A DNA stretch of 19,399 nucleotides from Clostridium sp. (GTDB lineage: Bacteria; Bacillota; Clostridia; Lachnospirales; Lachnospiraceae): positions 1 through 19,399 of the forward strand of contig SFNH01000027.1 in NCBI GenBank assembly GCA_004554205.1, given 5' to 3'. This document shows positions 1 to 6,291 of the stretch, piece after piece. Position numbers and translations under genes: made by a program. The number at the start of each line of letters is the position of its first letter. Position 1 is the first letter of the stretch. Under the pieces are notes generated by a model. That model searched no databases. It was not told the origin of the DNA and worked only from the letters and a program-made list of their open reading frames with translations.

Positions 1-54
1 ATTTTTCAGAGTTCGTTTAGATTTTCTTTTTGTTTTTCTGCGCGGAACCGATTT

Positions 55-115
55 AAAAAAAAGGAGCCTCCCGCCAGGCCAGCCGGGCCAAAGGCCCAGC
101 CAGCCGCCGCTGCGC
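55..115 (-). terminator. Putative Rho-independent terminator, GC-rich arms then T8
   Basis: On the minus strand a GC-rich stretch ends at a run of eight T (plus-strand A at 55-62). Upstream of it are a GGGCC-TTT-GGCCC hairpin (about 85-97) and possible longer pairing of GGGGC (about 112-116) with GCTCC (about 63-67). The T-run after strong hairpin potential suggests termination of a minus-strand transcript. The exact stem is uncertain because the block is rich in GGC/GCC and can fold in several ways. Confidence 0.5.
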
Positions 116-130
116 CCCAGCCTCCCTGCG

Positions 131-157
131 CGCCAGCGCCAGGCGCCAGGCGCCAGG
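131..157. repeat. Short tandem repeat of CGCCAGG
   Basis: CGCCAG at 131-136 is followed by three exact CGCCAGG units at 137-143, 144-150 and 151-157. They sit in a very GC-rich low-complexity block (about 63-175) flanked by AT-rich DNA. A 7-bp unit array of this kind can vary in copy number between strains. No coding role is apparent. Confidence 0.75.
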
Positions 158-173
158 CCGCCGCCTCGCCTCT

Positions 174-202
174 TAGCCGAGTCCCTCTAGGACTCTTGGC
201 TA
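174..202. repeat. Strong hairpin (inverted repeat)
   Basis: TAGCCGAGTCC (174-184), a 5-nt loop and GGACTCTTGGCTA (190-202) form an 11-bp stem with a two-base bulge. No clean T-run follows on either strand, so it is not an obvious terminator. It borders the CGCCAGG repeat block and would be part of any minus-strand transcript starting near 418. Confidence 0.7.
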
Positions 203-302
203 GCCCCTCTTTCCTTGTTTCTTTTCTCCTGTCTTTGAATTTTTTACCTTAACCTCTAATAACACTACCCAAACCTATCCTATAATCAACATTCGTCGCT
301 CA

Positions 303-350
303 TCAAGCCAGAACTATACTTGTTCCAGTTTTCGGCTCATTTGTATTCAT
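303..350 (-). CDS. Possible 15-residue small ORF with a good ribosome site
   Basis: The minus strand reads MNTNEPKTGTSIVLA then TGA. A GGGGAG Shine-Dalgarno (plus 358-363) lies 7 nt upstream of the ATG, and a sigma-A-like promoter lies about 75 bases further upstream (425-453). I do not recognise the peptide. It could be a leader peptide, part of a small-RNA transcript or chance. The ATG overlaps a TATAAT-like string (349-354), which gives an alternative reading of the same bases as a -10 element. Confidence 0.25.
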   Translation of the reverse strand: MNTNEPKTGTSIVLA

Positions 351-363
351 TATACCACTCCCC

Positions 364-381
364 TATGTCACCATATGTCAC
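364..381. promoter_or_regulatory. Two direct repeats GTGACATA, 10 bp apart
   Basis: The minus strand carries GTGACATA twice (plus 374-381 and 364-371), spaced exactly one helical turn. This is typical of a tandem regulator site, or of two overlapping elements by chance. They lie between the promoter at 425-453 and the small ORF at 303-350. Confidence 0.35.
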
Positions 382-424
382 TTTCCCACAATTTTTTACA
401 AAAATTTACAATTTTCCTATTCAA

Positions 425-453
425 ATCGTACCATAGAGTTCTCTATTAAGCAA
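425..453 (-). promoter_or_regulatory. Sigma-A-type promoter with a palindromic operator in its spacer
   Basis: The minus strand shows -35 TTGCTT (448-453), a 17-bp spacer and -10 TACGAT (425-430). The spacer contains a perfect 14-bp palindrome, ATAGAGAACTCTAT (433-446), placed where a bound repressor would block RNA polymerase. Transcription would start near 418 and run toward base 1, through the small ORF and the GC-rich repeats. The next gene downstream lies outside the window or does not exist. Confidence 0.5.
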
Positions 454-550
454 CTATAATCAATTCCATTAGGATTTTTTCCAGAAATTAAGGAGTATAA
501 AGCAAAAAACCGAAAAGATTTCAATGATTTTATAATAGAGGACAGCAACA

Positions 551-650
551 GTTCAGCCGTGCGGCGTTTCCGGCGGATTTTACGCCGCTTAAGCCCCGGA
601 TAGACAGCCCCATGTGACACGCTGTCTTTCCGGGCTTTGCGGCTGTGAAC
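551..650. repeat. Nested inverted repeats forming a three-way-junction fold
   Basis: An outer stem pairs 551-559 with 640-650 (with a two-base bulge). Inside it are two hairpins: GCGGCGT (561-567) with ACGCCGC (582-588), and a 17-bp stem pairing 591-608 with 621-637 (one bulged C, one T-T mismatch) around a 12-nt loop. The fold is compact and equally possible on either strand. A TATAAT lies just before it on the plus strand (531-536) but no matching -35 is visible. It may be a structured RNA or a mobile palindromic repeat. Confidence 0.6.
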
Positions 651-653
651 AGC

Positions 654-746
654 CGGTCGCGAGGGAGCGGGATATATACTTACTGTGAGGGAGGCCGGTG
701 AATGATTTTTCGAGCCTGCGAGAAAAATCATTACATCCGGCGACCG
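654..746. repeat. Second nested palindrome next to the hflX 3' end
   Basis: CGGTCGC (654-660) pairs with GCGACCG (740-746). Within it CCGG (695-698) can pair with CCGG (737-740), followed by an 11-bp stem, AATGATTTTTC (701-711) with GAAAAATCATT (722-732). The hairpin could protect or end the hflX transcript, but no T-run follows the stem on the minus strand, so it is not a standard terminator. Confidence 0.55.
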
Positions 747-771
747 AACAGAAGCGAAAACCGTTACCTTT

Positions 772-2019
772 TTAATTCATCCCGCCAAACAGCTCCGCGG
801 GGACGTATGCCTTCACCGCGATCCCGTCTTCCTGATACTCCTCAGAGATCAGTTCGCCGTACTTGCGGATCGTCTGGAGCTTCCCCGCCTCCCGGTAGGA
901 GAAGACGCGCTCCAGATACACCTTGCGGCTTCTTAAGACCTTCTCAAGAGTCCCGACAAGCTCATCTATTCCCTCCCCCGTCTTTGCGGAGATCCGCACC
1001 TGGTGGTCAGCCTTTAAATCCCGCGGCAGTTCTCCTTTCGTCTGTTTATCAATCTTATTAAATACCGTGACGACGGTCTTGTTCTCCACCCCAAGCTCCC
1101 GAAGCGTCTCGTAGACGACGTGCATCTGCATATCCATCGCCGGATTCGAGCAGTCCACCACATGGAGGATGATATCACTGTACCTCGCCTCCTCGAGCGT
1201 GCTCTTAAACGCCTCGATCAGATGATGCGGCAGCTTGCGGATAAATCCGACCGTATCCGTCAGAAGGATCTGCTGGCCGCTCGGCAGCGTAAGCCCTCTC
1301 GTCGTCGGATCCAGGGTCGCAAACAGCTTATCCTCCGCAAGAATCCCCGCGGCCGTCAGCCGGTTTAACAGCGTGGATTTCCCCGCGTTGGTGTAGCCCA
1401 CGATCGCCGCAGCCGGCGTGTGCGCCCGCTCCCTCTGCCTGCGGATCAGCTCACGGTGGCGGCGCACCTCCTCGAGCTCGCCTTTAAGCTGCCCGATCCG
1501 CTCATGGATCAACCGCCGGTCCATCTCTAGCTTCTTCTCGCCCGGCCCTCTCGTGCCGATGCCTCCGCCCAGCCGCGACAGCGAGCTTCTAAGGCCCACC
1601 AGCCGCGCCGCCCGGTATTTTAGCTGCGCCAGCTCAACCTGAATCTTCCCCTCGGCGGTGATCGCCCGCGCCGCGAAAATATCCAGGATCACCATGGTGC
1701 GGTCCATGACCTTCGTCTCAAGCGCATCCTCCAGATTGCGGAGCTGCGCCGGTGAGAGCTCATCATCGCAGACCACTCCGGTCGCGTTCAGCTCCCGGAT
1801 GCGCTCCTTCACCTCATCAATCTTTCCCTTTCCGAGATATGTGCCCGGATGAACCTTCTCCCGGTTCTGGATCATTTTGTCCACCGTGACCGCGCCTGCC
1901 GTCCTCACGAGCTCCTCAAGCTCATCAACAGAAGACGCCGTGTCATCGCCATCGCTCACGGCGACTGCCAGCAAAATGACCCGCTCCTCAACGTCCTTCA
2001 TATCAAATAATTCTGCCAT
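772..2019 (-). CDS. hflX: Ribosome-associated GTPase HflX
   Basis: HflX binds the 50S subunit and splits stalled or hibernating ribosomes during stress. The 415-residue protein has the N-terminal HflX domain, the conserved linker GGGIGTRGPGE (about 151-161), a coiled-coil stretch (about 170-200) and a GTPase domain with G1 GYTNAGKST (208-216), G3 DTVG (255-258) and G4 NKID (321-324). The ATG at 2019 is chosen because GGAG lies just upstream; an in-frame GTG at 2034 would overlap the stop of the preceding gene by 3 bases. It is last in the scpA-scpB-dut-TPR-hflX run, 11 nt after the TPR gene. No clear terminator follows, only palindromic DNA. Confidence 0.95.
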   Translation of the reverse strand: MAELFDMKDVEERVILLAVAVSDGDDTASSVDELEELVRTAGAVTVDKMIQNREKVHPGTYLGKGKIDEVKERIRELNATGVVCDDELSPAQLRNLEDALETKVMDRTMVILDIFAARAITAEGKIQVELAQLKYRAARLVGLRSSLSRLGGGIGTRGPGEKKLEMDRRLIHERIGQLKGELEEVRRHRELIRRQRERAHTPAAAIVGYTNAGKSTLLNRLTAAGILAEDKLFATLDPTTRGLTLPSGQQILLTDTVGFIRKLPHHLIEAFKSTLEEARYSDIILHVVDCSNPAMDMQMHVVYETLRELGVENKTVVTVFNKIDKQTKGELPRDLKADHQVRISAKTGEGIDELVGTLEKVLRSRKVYLERVFSYREAGKLQTIRKYGELISEEYQEDGIAVKAYVPAELFGGMN

Positions 2020-2030
2020 CGTCTCTCCAC

Positions 2031-2804
2031 TCACTCTTTGCTGCCCTGGCGGGTTCTTAAGAACGCGATCTCCCGCTCCACCCGCTCATTCGTTCCATGC
2101 GCGGCGGAGTATGCCTCAAACAGCGCAAGCGCCTTTTTGTAGTCGCCCTGAAACTCCGCGATCACCGCCCTGTTGTACTCAAGGTCACGGACTGCCCGGT
2201 CGGTAATCTCCTCCGATGGGAAAGCGCCGCCCCTCTTTTTTGCCTTTTTTGCTTTCTCTTTATCATCCATGCCTTCCGCGCCGGCGCTCGAAGCTGCCGC
2301 AAGGCCCGCCTCGACACTCTCCGACGCCTTCTCGTACTCCCCGGCTTCAATCTGCGATTTTGCCATGCGGTTATAGACATACGCCGGCACTGACCCTAGC
2401 TCTAACGCACGCTCATAGTCGCCACTCTCCGCCAGGCAGAGCGCCGCGCCGGTCCGGTACGCCTCATTTTTCCCGTCCCCGGCAAGCAGGCGTTCATAAG
2501 TATCAAGCGCCGCCGCGTAATCGCCCTTCTGATATTCTGCCTCCGCGCGGTAAAGTAATACCTCCTTCTCAAAAGAACCGGTCTTCCCCCTCGACTTTAA
2601 AAGCGCCCTGTCAAACGAGGCGATGGCATTCTCATAGTCGCCCTGCTCAAGCGCTTCGATGCCTTCCATGGCAAATGCTTTCCGCTCCCTGCTCTCCTTA
2701 AAGCGGAGGAAGCCGAAAACCGCGCCGATAAGGAGTGCGAAAAGCAGCAGGCGCGCACGAACCGCCTGCCGTCTCCTTCTGCGTCTTCTTCTTTGTCCCG
2801 CCAT
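2031..2804 (-). CDS. Membrane-anchored tetratricopeptide repeat (TPR) protein
   Basis: This 257-residue protein begins with eight consecutive arginines (about 5-12), followed by one hydrophobic segment (about 18-32). The positive-inside rule predicts a cytoplasmic N-terminus and an exported TPR domain. TPR-like helical pairs follow, with recurrent G-D/E-Y-E/D-x-A turns (for example GDYENAI, GDYAAAL, GDYERAL, GEYEKAS, GDYKKAL). A Lys/Ala-rich linker sits near residues 180-195. The ATG at 2804 follows an AGAAGG site and starts 4 nt after the dut stop; an upstream in-frame ATG at 2849 lies inside dut. TPR proteins are protein-interaction scaffolds; no specific partner can be named here. Confidence 0.8.
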   Translation of the reverse strand: MAGQRRRRRRRRQAVRARLLLFALLIGAVFGFLRFKESRERKAFAMEGIEALEQGDYENAIASFDRALLKSRGKTGSFEKEVLLYRAEAEYQKGDYAAALDTYERLLAGDGKNEAYRTGAALCLAESGDYERALELGSVPAYVYNRMAKSQIEAGEYEKASESVEAGLAAASSAGAEGMDDKEKAKKAKKRGGAFPSEEITDRAVRDLEYNRAVIAEFQGDYKKALALFEAYSAAHGTNERVEREIAFLRTRQGSKE

Positions 2805-2808
2805 CTTC

Positions 2809-3246
2809 CTACCTTCTTCCGGTGCTTCCGTGTCCGCCCCGATCCTCATGTCCGAGGCTTTTCACTTCCTCAAAAGAGAGTTCCGGCTGATGCTCCATGA
2901 TGCGGAACTGGCAGATCCTGTCTCCCGTCTGTATCCTTGTGTCCCGCAACGCGTACGCCGGGAAAAACCACTGGTCATTGTCGCCGCAGTAGCTCTCATC
3001 GACCACGCCCATATGGTTTGTCTGGATGATGCCGAAATTCTTAAATGTGCTGCTGCGCGGCACAATATGCGCCTCGTACCCGGCGGGAAGCTCCATCGCA
3101 ACTCCGAGCGGGATCAGCTTAAACTCGCCCGCCTTTAACTCCACATCCGCCGCGGCGCGCAGGTCGATCCAGTCGGACTTCCCCCCGATGTAGGTAAGGC
3201 GTTCAATCTCATCACTGAAATATTTAATCCTGATATTCTTCCTCAT
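2809..3246 (-). CDS. dut: dUTPase (dUTP diphosphatase), Bacillus-type
   Basis: It hydrolyses dUTP to dUMP and pyrophosphate, keeping uracil out of DNA. All five trimeric dUTPase motifs are readable in the 145-residue product: SDWIDLRA (about 24-31), PRSS (63-66), GVVDESYCGD (80-89, with catalytic Asp83 and uracil-stacking Tyr86), GDRICQF (108-114) and RGGHGSTG (136-143). The usual Phe of motif V is His, and a WFF cluster follows motif III (93-95). That pattern fits dUTPases of the Bacillus type, whose lid residue is supplied from that segment. The start overlaps the scpB 3' end by 23 nt, implying translational coupling. An upstream ATG at 3267 is possible but would only add seven residues. 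Confidence 0.88.
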   Translation of the reverse strand: MRKNIRIKYFSDEIERLTYIGGKSDWIDLRAAADVELKAGEFKLIPLGVAMELPAGYEAHIVPRSSTFKNFGIIQTNHMGVVDESYCGDNDQWFFPAYALRDTRIQTGDRICQFRIMEHQPELSFEEVKSLGHEDRGGHGSTGRR

Positions 3247-4009
3247 ACGCTTCCATGCTCCCTTCATCCGCTTCGTCCGTCAAAACGTCCGCCTCCGCAT
3301 CTGGCGTCCCCGCGGAAAGCTTCATCTGAAGCTCCTCCTCGACCTCCTTTTCGATCTCCTCCTCCTGCTCCGGATCGATCGTGGGTAGATCCGTGGTGGA
3401 GCCCACGCCAAAACGCCTCAAAAATTCCTCCGTCGTCGCAAACAGCGCCGGGCGGCCCGGCGCGTCGAGCCTGCCGACCTCGCAGATCAGCCCGTACTCC
3501 ACCAGACGGTTCACCGCATGGTCGGAGGAGACGCCGCGGATCTTTGAGATCTCCATCTTCGTGACCGGCTGTTTGTACGCGACTATCGAGAGCGTCTCCA
3601 AAACGACGTCCGTCAGCACATGCTTCTTCGGCGCCGACGCCACCCGGATCAGATTCTCGTAATACTCTGCCCGTGTGGACATCTGATAGGAATCCTCAAG
3701 CTCAATGATCTGCATCCCCCGGTTTTCCCGGCTGTAGCGCTCTTTAAGGCTTTCCACCACACGCTTCGTCACCTTCTCGCTCTGGTCGATGGCGATCGCG
3801 AGCTGCCTTAGCTCCACAGAATTGCCCATGGTAAAGAGAACCGCCTCCACGATTGCCTCCCAGTCGCTCTCCGGGTAGATTCCCTGATCGGATGGTCCCA
3901 GTTCAAGCTCCATCTGCTCAAACTTCTCCTCCGCCTCCAATTCTTTATGCCGCGCCTCCACGGCAGCCAGATCAAACCCTTCCTCATCCTCGTCAAACAA
4001 ACTTCCCAT
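3224..4009 (-). CDS. scpB: Segregation and condensation protein B
   Basis: ScpB dimers bind the kleisin ScpA in the Smc-ScpAB complex, which organises and segregates the chromosome. The 261-residue product has an acidic N-terminal extension (about 1-45), a tandem winged-helix core (about 48-205) with the hallmark stretch ETLSIVAYKQPVTKMEI and the RGVSSDHAVNRL segment, and a strongly acidic C-terminal tail (about 215-261). Typical ScpB is about 190-200 residues, so both charged tails are additions. An AGAGGAGAG site precedes the ATG, and the gene starts 9 nt after scpA. The tail codons are shared with the start of dut in another frame. Confidence 0.93.
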   Translation of the reverse strand: MGSLFDEDEEGFDLAAVEARHKELEAEEKFEQMELELGPSDQGIYPESDWEAIVEAVLFTMGNSVELRQLAIAIDQSEKVTKRVVESLKERYSRENRGMQIIELEDSYQMSTRAEYYENLIRVASAPKKHVLTDVVLETLSIVAYKQPVTKMEISKIRGVSSDHAVNRLVEYGLICEVGRLDAPGRPALFATTEEFLRRFGVGSTTDLPTIDPEQEEEIEKEVEEELQMKLSAGTPDAEADVLTDEADEGSMEAYEEEYQD

Positions 4010-4018
4010 ACTCTCCTC

Positions 4019-4816
4019 TTATCCTTCCAAATCCTCGAGCCCCGCAAGGTCAAGCTCCGTCTCCTCGCCCTCCGCCTCGAGGGTTTCAATGTACATATCG
4101 TCAAAGGTGTGCTCCTGCGTCAGATGAATCTTCCCGATCTTCATCAGCTCCAGGATCGCCAGAAAAGTCACCACCACCTCGAGCTTGTCCGTCTGCCGCG
4201 TTAATATCTGGCGGAAGCTGAATGTCCGGTGCTTTCTCGCATACCCCATCACATTGAGAATCTTCGTCTCAAGGCTCACCGGCTCCTTTTTGATCGTGCC
4301 GAAGTTGCTCCGTATGGGGTCTACCTTCTCCTCCTTGCGCTTCATCACGGACTCAAAAATCCCCTGGAGCCTGGCGAGTGTCAGCCCATCAAGCAACTTG
4401 TCAAGATCCACAGGCGGCTCGTACTTCGCCACCTCCCTCGGCACCGTGGGCGCCTTAAAAAGCAGGTCGCCCGCATTCTCCTCCATATCGAGAAGCTCCT
4501 GCGCCATCAGCTTGTAGCGCTTATACTCCAGAAGGCGAGCCACAAGCTCTGCCCGCGGGTCCTCCTCCTCGCCCTCCTCATTCGTCTCAGCCGGGAGCAG
4601 CATACGCGACTTGATGTCAAGGAGCGTCGCCGCCATCACAAGGAAATCGCTGACGACATTTAAGTCTTCCCTTTCCATTTGGTTGACATAATCCAAATAC
4701 TGCTGCGTGATCTCCACGATCGGAATGTCATAGATATCCACCTTATTTTTCTCTATCAGATGTAAGAGAAGGTCCAACGGACCCTCAAATTTCTCAAGCT
4801 TGTATGAAATCGCCAT
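4019..4816 (-). CDS. scpA: Segregation and condensation protein A (kleisin)
   Basis: ScpA bridges the Smc head and neck and recruits ScpB. The 265-residue product opens with the ScpA signature, F-E-G-P-L-D-L-L-L-H-L-I (about 8-19), has the helical N-terminal Smc-binding domain and ends in a winged-helix region (about 190-250). The ATG at 4816 follows AGGGG; an in-frame TTG at 4837 is the alternative but would extend beyond the usual start. It is first in its operon, with the promoter at 4861-4889 inside the ftsZ terminator and a leader of about 40 nt. Confidence 0.93.
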   Translation of the reverse strand: MAISYKLEKFEGPLDLLLHLIEKNKVDIYDIPIVEITQQYLDYVNQMEREDLNVVSDFLVMAATLLDIKSRMLLPAETNEEGEEEDPRAELVARLLEYKRYKLMAQELLDMEENAGDLLFKAPTVPREVAKYEPPVDLDKLLDGLTLARLQGIFESVMKRKEEKVDPIRSNFGTIKKEPVSLETKILNVMGYARKHRTFSFRQILTRQTDKLEVVVTFLAILELMKIGKIHLTQEHTFDDMYIETLEAEGEETELDLAGLEDLEG

Positions 4817-4860
4817 GACGCCCCTGTCCAGTCTCAATCGTAAATATTATTGTCCGTATC

Positions 4861-4889
4861 AGTATAACAAAAAACCCCTGTTCTGTAAA
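4861..4889 (-). promoter_or_regulatory. scpAB operon promoter, overlapping the ftsZ terminator
   Basis: The minus strand has -35 TTTACA (4884-4889), a 17-bp spacer and -10 TATACT (4861-4866). The -35 lies in the loop of the ftsZ terminator hairpin, and the spacer contains its right arm and T-run. Start of transcription is expected near 4854. Confidence 0.7.
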
Positions 4890-4902
4890 CACAAAACAGG
4901 GG
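4869..4902 (-). terminator. Rho-independent terminator of ftsZ
   Basis: CCCCTGTT (minus strand, plus 4895-4902) pairs with AACAGGGG (plus 4875-4882) across a 12-nt loop, followed directly by six T (plus A at 4869-4874). It lies 12 bases after the ftsZ stop. Confidence 0.88.
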
Positions 4903-4914
4903 ACGTCTTAATGC

Positions 4915-6117
4915 TTATTTCTTATTCTTCAGAAAATCCGGGATATTGATCTGGGTCTGATTCAGCGGACGGTATGCGCTGTGGGTCGGAACCGCGCCCT
5001 GCTGCGGCGCCGCGCCGGTTCCTGCCGGCTGCTGCGCTGCCGTCGCGCTCGCCTCCGCTACCGCCGCGTGGCTCGGCGCCGGGGCAGACACATTCACGCC
5101 GGACGGCACCTTCGGCTTGTAATTGTTGAAGCCCGCCATCGCCTTATTGACCGGAGTATTTACCCCATGGGCGTCAAGACCGGTTGCGATGACCGTGATC
5201 GTCGCCTCGTCCTGCGCGTCCTCATCGTACATCGCGCCGAAGATGATATTTGCATCGTCGCCCGCAAGCTCCTGAACGTAGCTTGCCGCCTCGTTTGCCT
5301 CAATCAGGCTGATGTCGCCGGAGATATTGATGATCACATGCGTAGCGCCCTCAATCGTAGTTTCAAGGAGCGGACTCGCAACTGCCTGCTTCACAGCCTC
5401 GATCGCCTTCTCTTCGCCCTTTGCATGTCCGATTCCGATATGGGCGATACCTTTATTTGTCATGACAGTCTGCACATCCGCGAAATCCAGATTGATGAGA
5501 CCCGGCACATTGATCAGGTCGGTAATCCCCTGTACTGCCTGCTGGAGTACCTCGTCTGCCTTGCGGAGCGCATCCGGCATCGTGGTCCTGCGATCCACGA
5601 TCTCAAGCAGCTTGTCGTTCGGGATCACGATCAGGGTATCCACGTTTGCTTTTAGATTTTCAATCCCCGCCAGGGCATTCGTCATGCGGGTCTTTGCCTC
5701 GAAGCGGAACGGCTTGGTGACAACGCCGACCGTCAGAATTCCCATGTCCTTAGCGATCTTTGCGATGACCGGAGCCGCGCCCGTCCCGGTGCCGCCGCCC
5801 ATACCGCAGGTCACGAACACCATATCCGCACCCCTGATGGCAGCTGCCAGATCCTCAGAGCTTTCCTCCGCCGCCTTCTGACCGATCTCGGGCTTCGCGC
5901 CCGCGCCGAGCCCTCTCGTCAGCTTCTCGCCGATCTGCATCGCAGTCGGAGCCTTACAGAACTGGAGCGCCTGCTTATCGGTATTGATCCCGATAAACTC
6001 CACTCCGAGAATATTCTCATCAATCATGCGGTTCACCGCATTATTTCCCGCGCCCCCGACGCCGATCACCACGATCCGGGCAGAATTCTCCGCCTCATTT
6101 ATCTTAATCTCCAGCAA
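4915..6117 (-). CDS. ftsZ: Cell division tubulin FtsZ
   Basis: FtsZ polymerises with GTP into the Z ring that positions the septum. The 400-residue product has GGAGNNA (about 21-27), the tubulin signature GGGTGTG (107-113), the T7 loop NLDFADV (209-215, Asp completing GTP hydrolysis), an Ala/Pro-rich linker (about 335-385) and the C-terminal peptide IPDFLKNKK that binds membrane tethers. The start is TTG: AAGGAGG (6126-6132) lies 8 nt upstream and the first in-frame ATG is Met31, inside the nucleotide-binding fold. It has its own promoter (6197-6225) and terminator. No ftsA adjoins it, so another tether such as SepF is expected elsewhere. Confidence 0.97.
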   Translation of the reverse strand: MLEIKINEAENSARIVVIGVGGAGNNAVNRMIDENILGVEFIGINTDKQALQFCKAPTAMQIGEKLTRGLGAGAKPEIGQKAAEESSEDLAAAIRGADMVFVTCGMGGGTGTGAAPVIAKIAKDMGILTVGVVTKPFRFEAKTRMTNALAGIENLKANVDTLIVIPNDKLLEIVDRRTTMPDALRKADEVLQQAVQGITDLINVPGLINLDFADVQTVMTNKGIAHIGIGHAKGEEKAIEAVKQAVASPLLETTIEGATHVIINISGDISLIEANEAASYVQELAGDDANIIFGAMYDEDAQDEATITVIATGLDAHGVNTPVNKAMAGFNNYKPKVPSGVNVSAPAPSHAAVAEASATAAQQPAGTGAAPQQGAVPTHSAYRPLNQTQINIPDFLKNKK

Positions 6118-6130
6118 GACTTTTTCCTCC

Positions 6131-6163
6131 TTAACCTCTCATCAGATTCACCGCTCGTAACAT
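6131..6163 (-). CDS. Possible 10-residue upstream ORF in the ftsZ leader
   Basis: The leader contains ATG then nine codons (MLRAVNLMRG) and a TAA whose bases run into the ftsZ AAGGAGG site. Ribosomes ending here would sit on the ftsZ ribosome site, so translation could be coupled. No strong Shine-Dalgarno precedes the ATG, so it may be chance. Confidence 0.2.
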   Translation of the reverse strand: MLRAVNLMRG

Positions 6164-6196
6164 TTCTGTAATATTGTAAAAACTAGTCTATTTATT

Positions 6197-6225
6197 ACTA
6201 TAAGTTATTTTCCGAAAAATATCAA
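6197..6225 (-). promoter_or_regulatory. ftsZ promoter
   Basis: The minus strand has -35 TTGATA (6220-6225), a 17-bp spacer and -10 TATAGT (6197-6202), close to the sigma-A consensus. Expected start is near 6190, giving a leader of about 70 nt. It lies in the 174-base gap after divIB. Confidence 0.75.
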
Positions 6226-6291
6226 CCTCTGATTTCATATTTTTTACCCGAATTTCAGGATCAAGTTTGTATTTTCTAACATACAATCCTG

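Larger units (their letters stand above)
1..771. other. Long intergenic region after hflX, no convincing protein gene
   Basis: Some 770 bases without a convincing conventional gene separate the hflX stop from the window edge. From right to left it holds a near-perfect palindrome (701-732), a cluster of nested stems (551-650), AT-rich DNA (240-540) with a promoter, phased direct repeats and a 15-codon ORF, and a GC-rich repeat block (63-205) ending in A/T runs. The sharp base-composition changes and high palindrome density resemble dispersed intergenic repeat elements or a structured RNA locus rather than decayed coding DNA. Confidence 0.6.

Noticed and set aside
349..354. TATAAT as a minus-strand -10 element
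   Set aside because: No acceptable -35 lies at 16-18 bp (CATATG at 17 bp), and the bases also form the spacer of the small ORF ribosome site. The promoter at 425-453 is better.
286..381. Reading frame starting GTG (MTYGDIGEWYNEYK) with a TGA inside, continuing 16 codons; a stop-readthrough or selenoprotein idea
   Set aside because: Only 14 codons before TGA and 16 after, no convincing selenocysteine element, and the frame overlaps the better supported small ORF.
531..536. Plus-strand TATAAT before the nested stems (551-650), as promoter of a 6S-like or other known RNA
   Set aside because: No -35 and no extended -10 are visible, no terminator ends the fold, and the stems do not match a 6S, RNase P, SRP or tmRNA layout that I can recognise.
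417..731. 104-codon minus-strand ORF over the palindrome region
   Set aside because: It has no ribosome site, runs through the nested inverted repeats, and its Arg/Ser-rich composition reflects the stems, not a protein family.
702..1061. 119-codon plus-strand ORF antisense to the hflX 3' end
   Set aside because: It starts in the 701-732 palindrome and is the GC-rich shadow of hflX; no ribosome site and no domain.
4981..5655. 224-codon plus-strand ORF antisense to ftsZ
   Set aside because: Long antisense frames are common in GC-rich genes; the translation is Arg-rich and without a motif, and no promoter or ribosome site is seen.
6267..6286. Hairpin TTGTAT/ATACAA after divIB as a terminator
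   Set aside because: The stem is only six weak pairs and no T-run follows.
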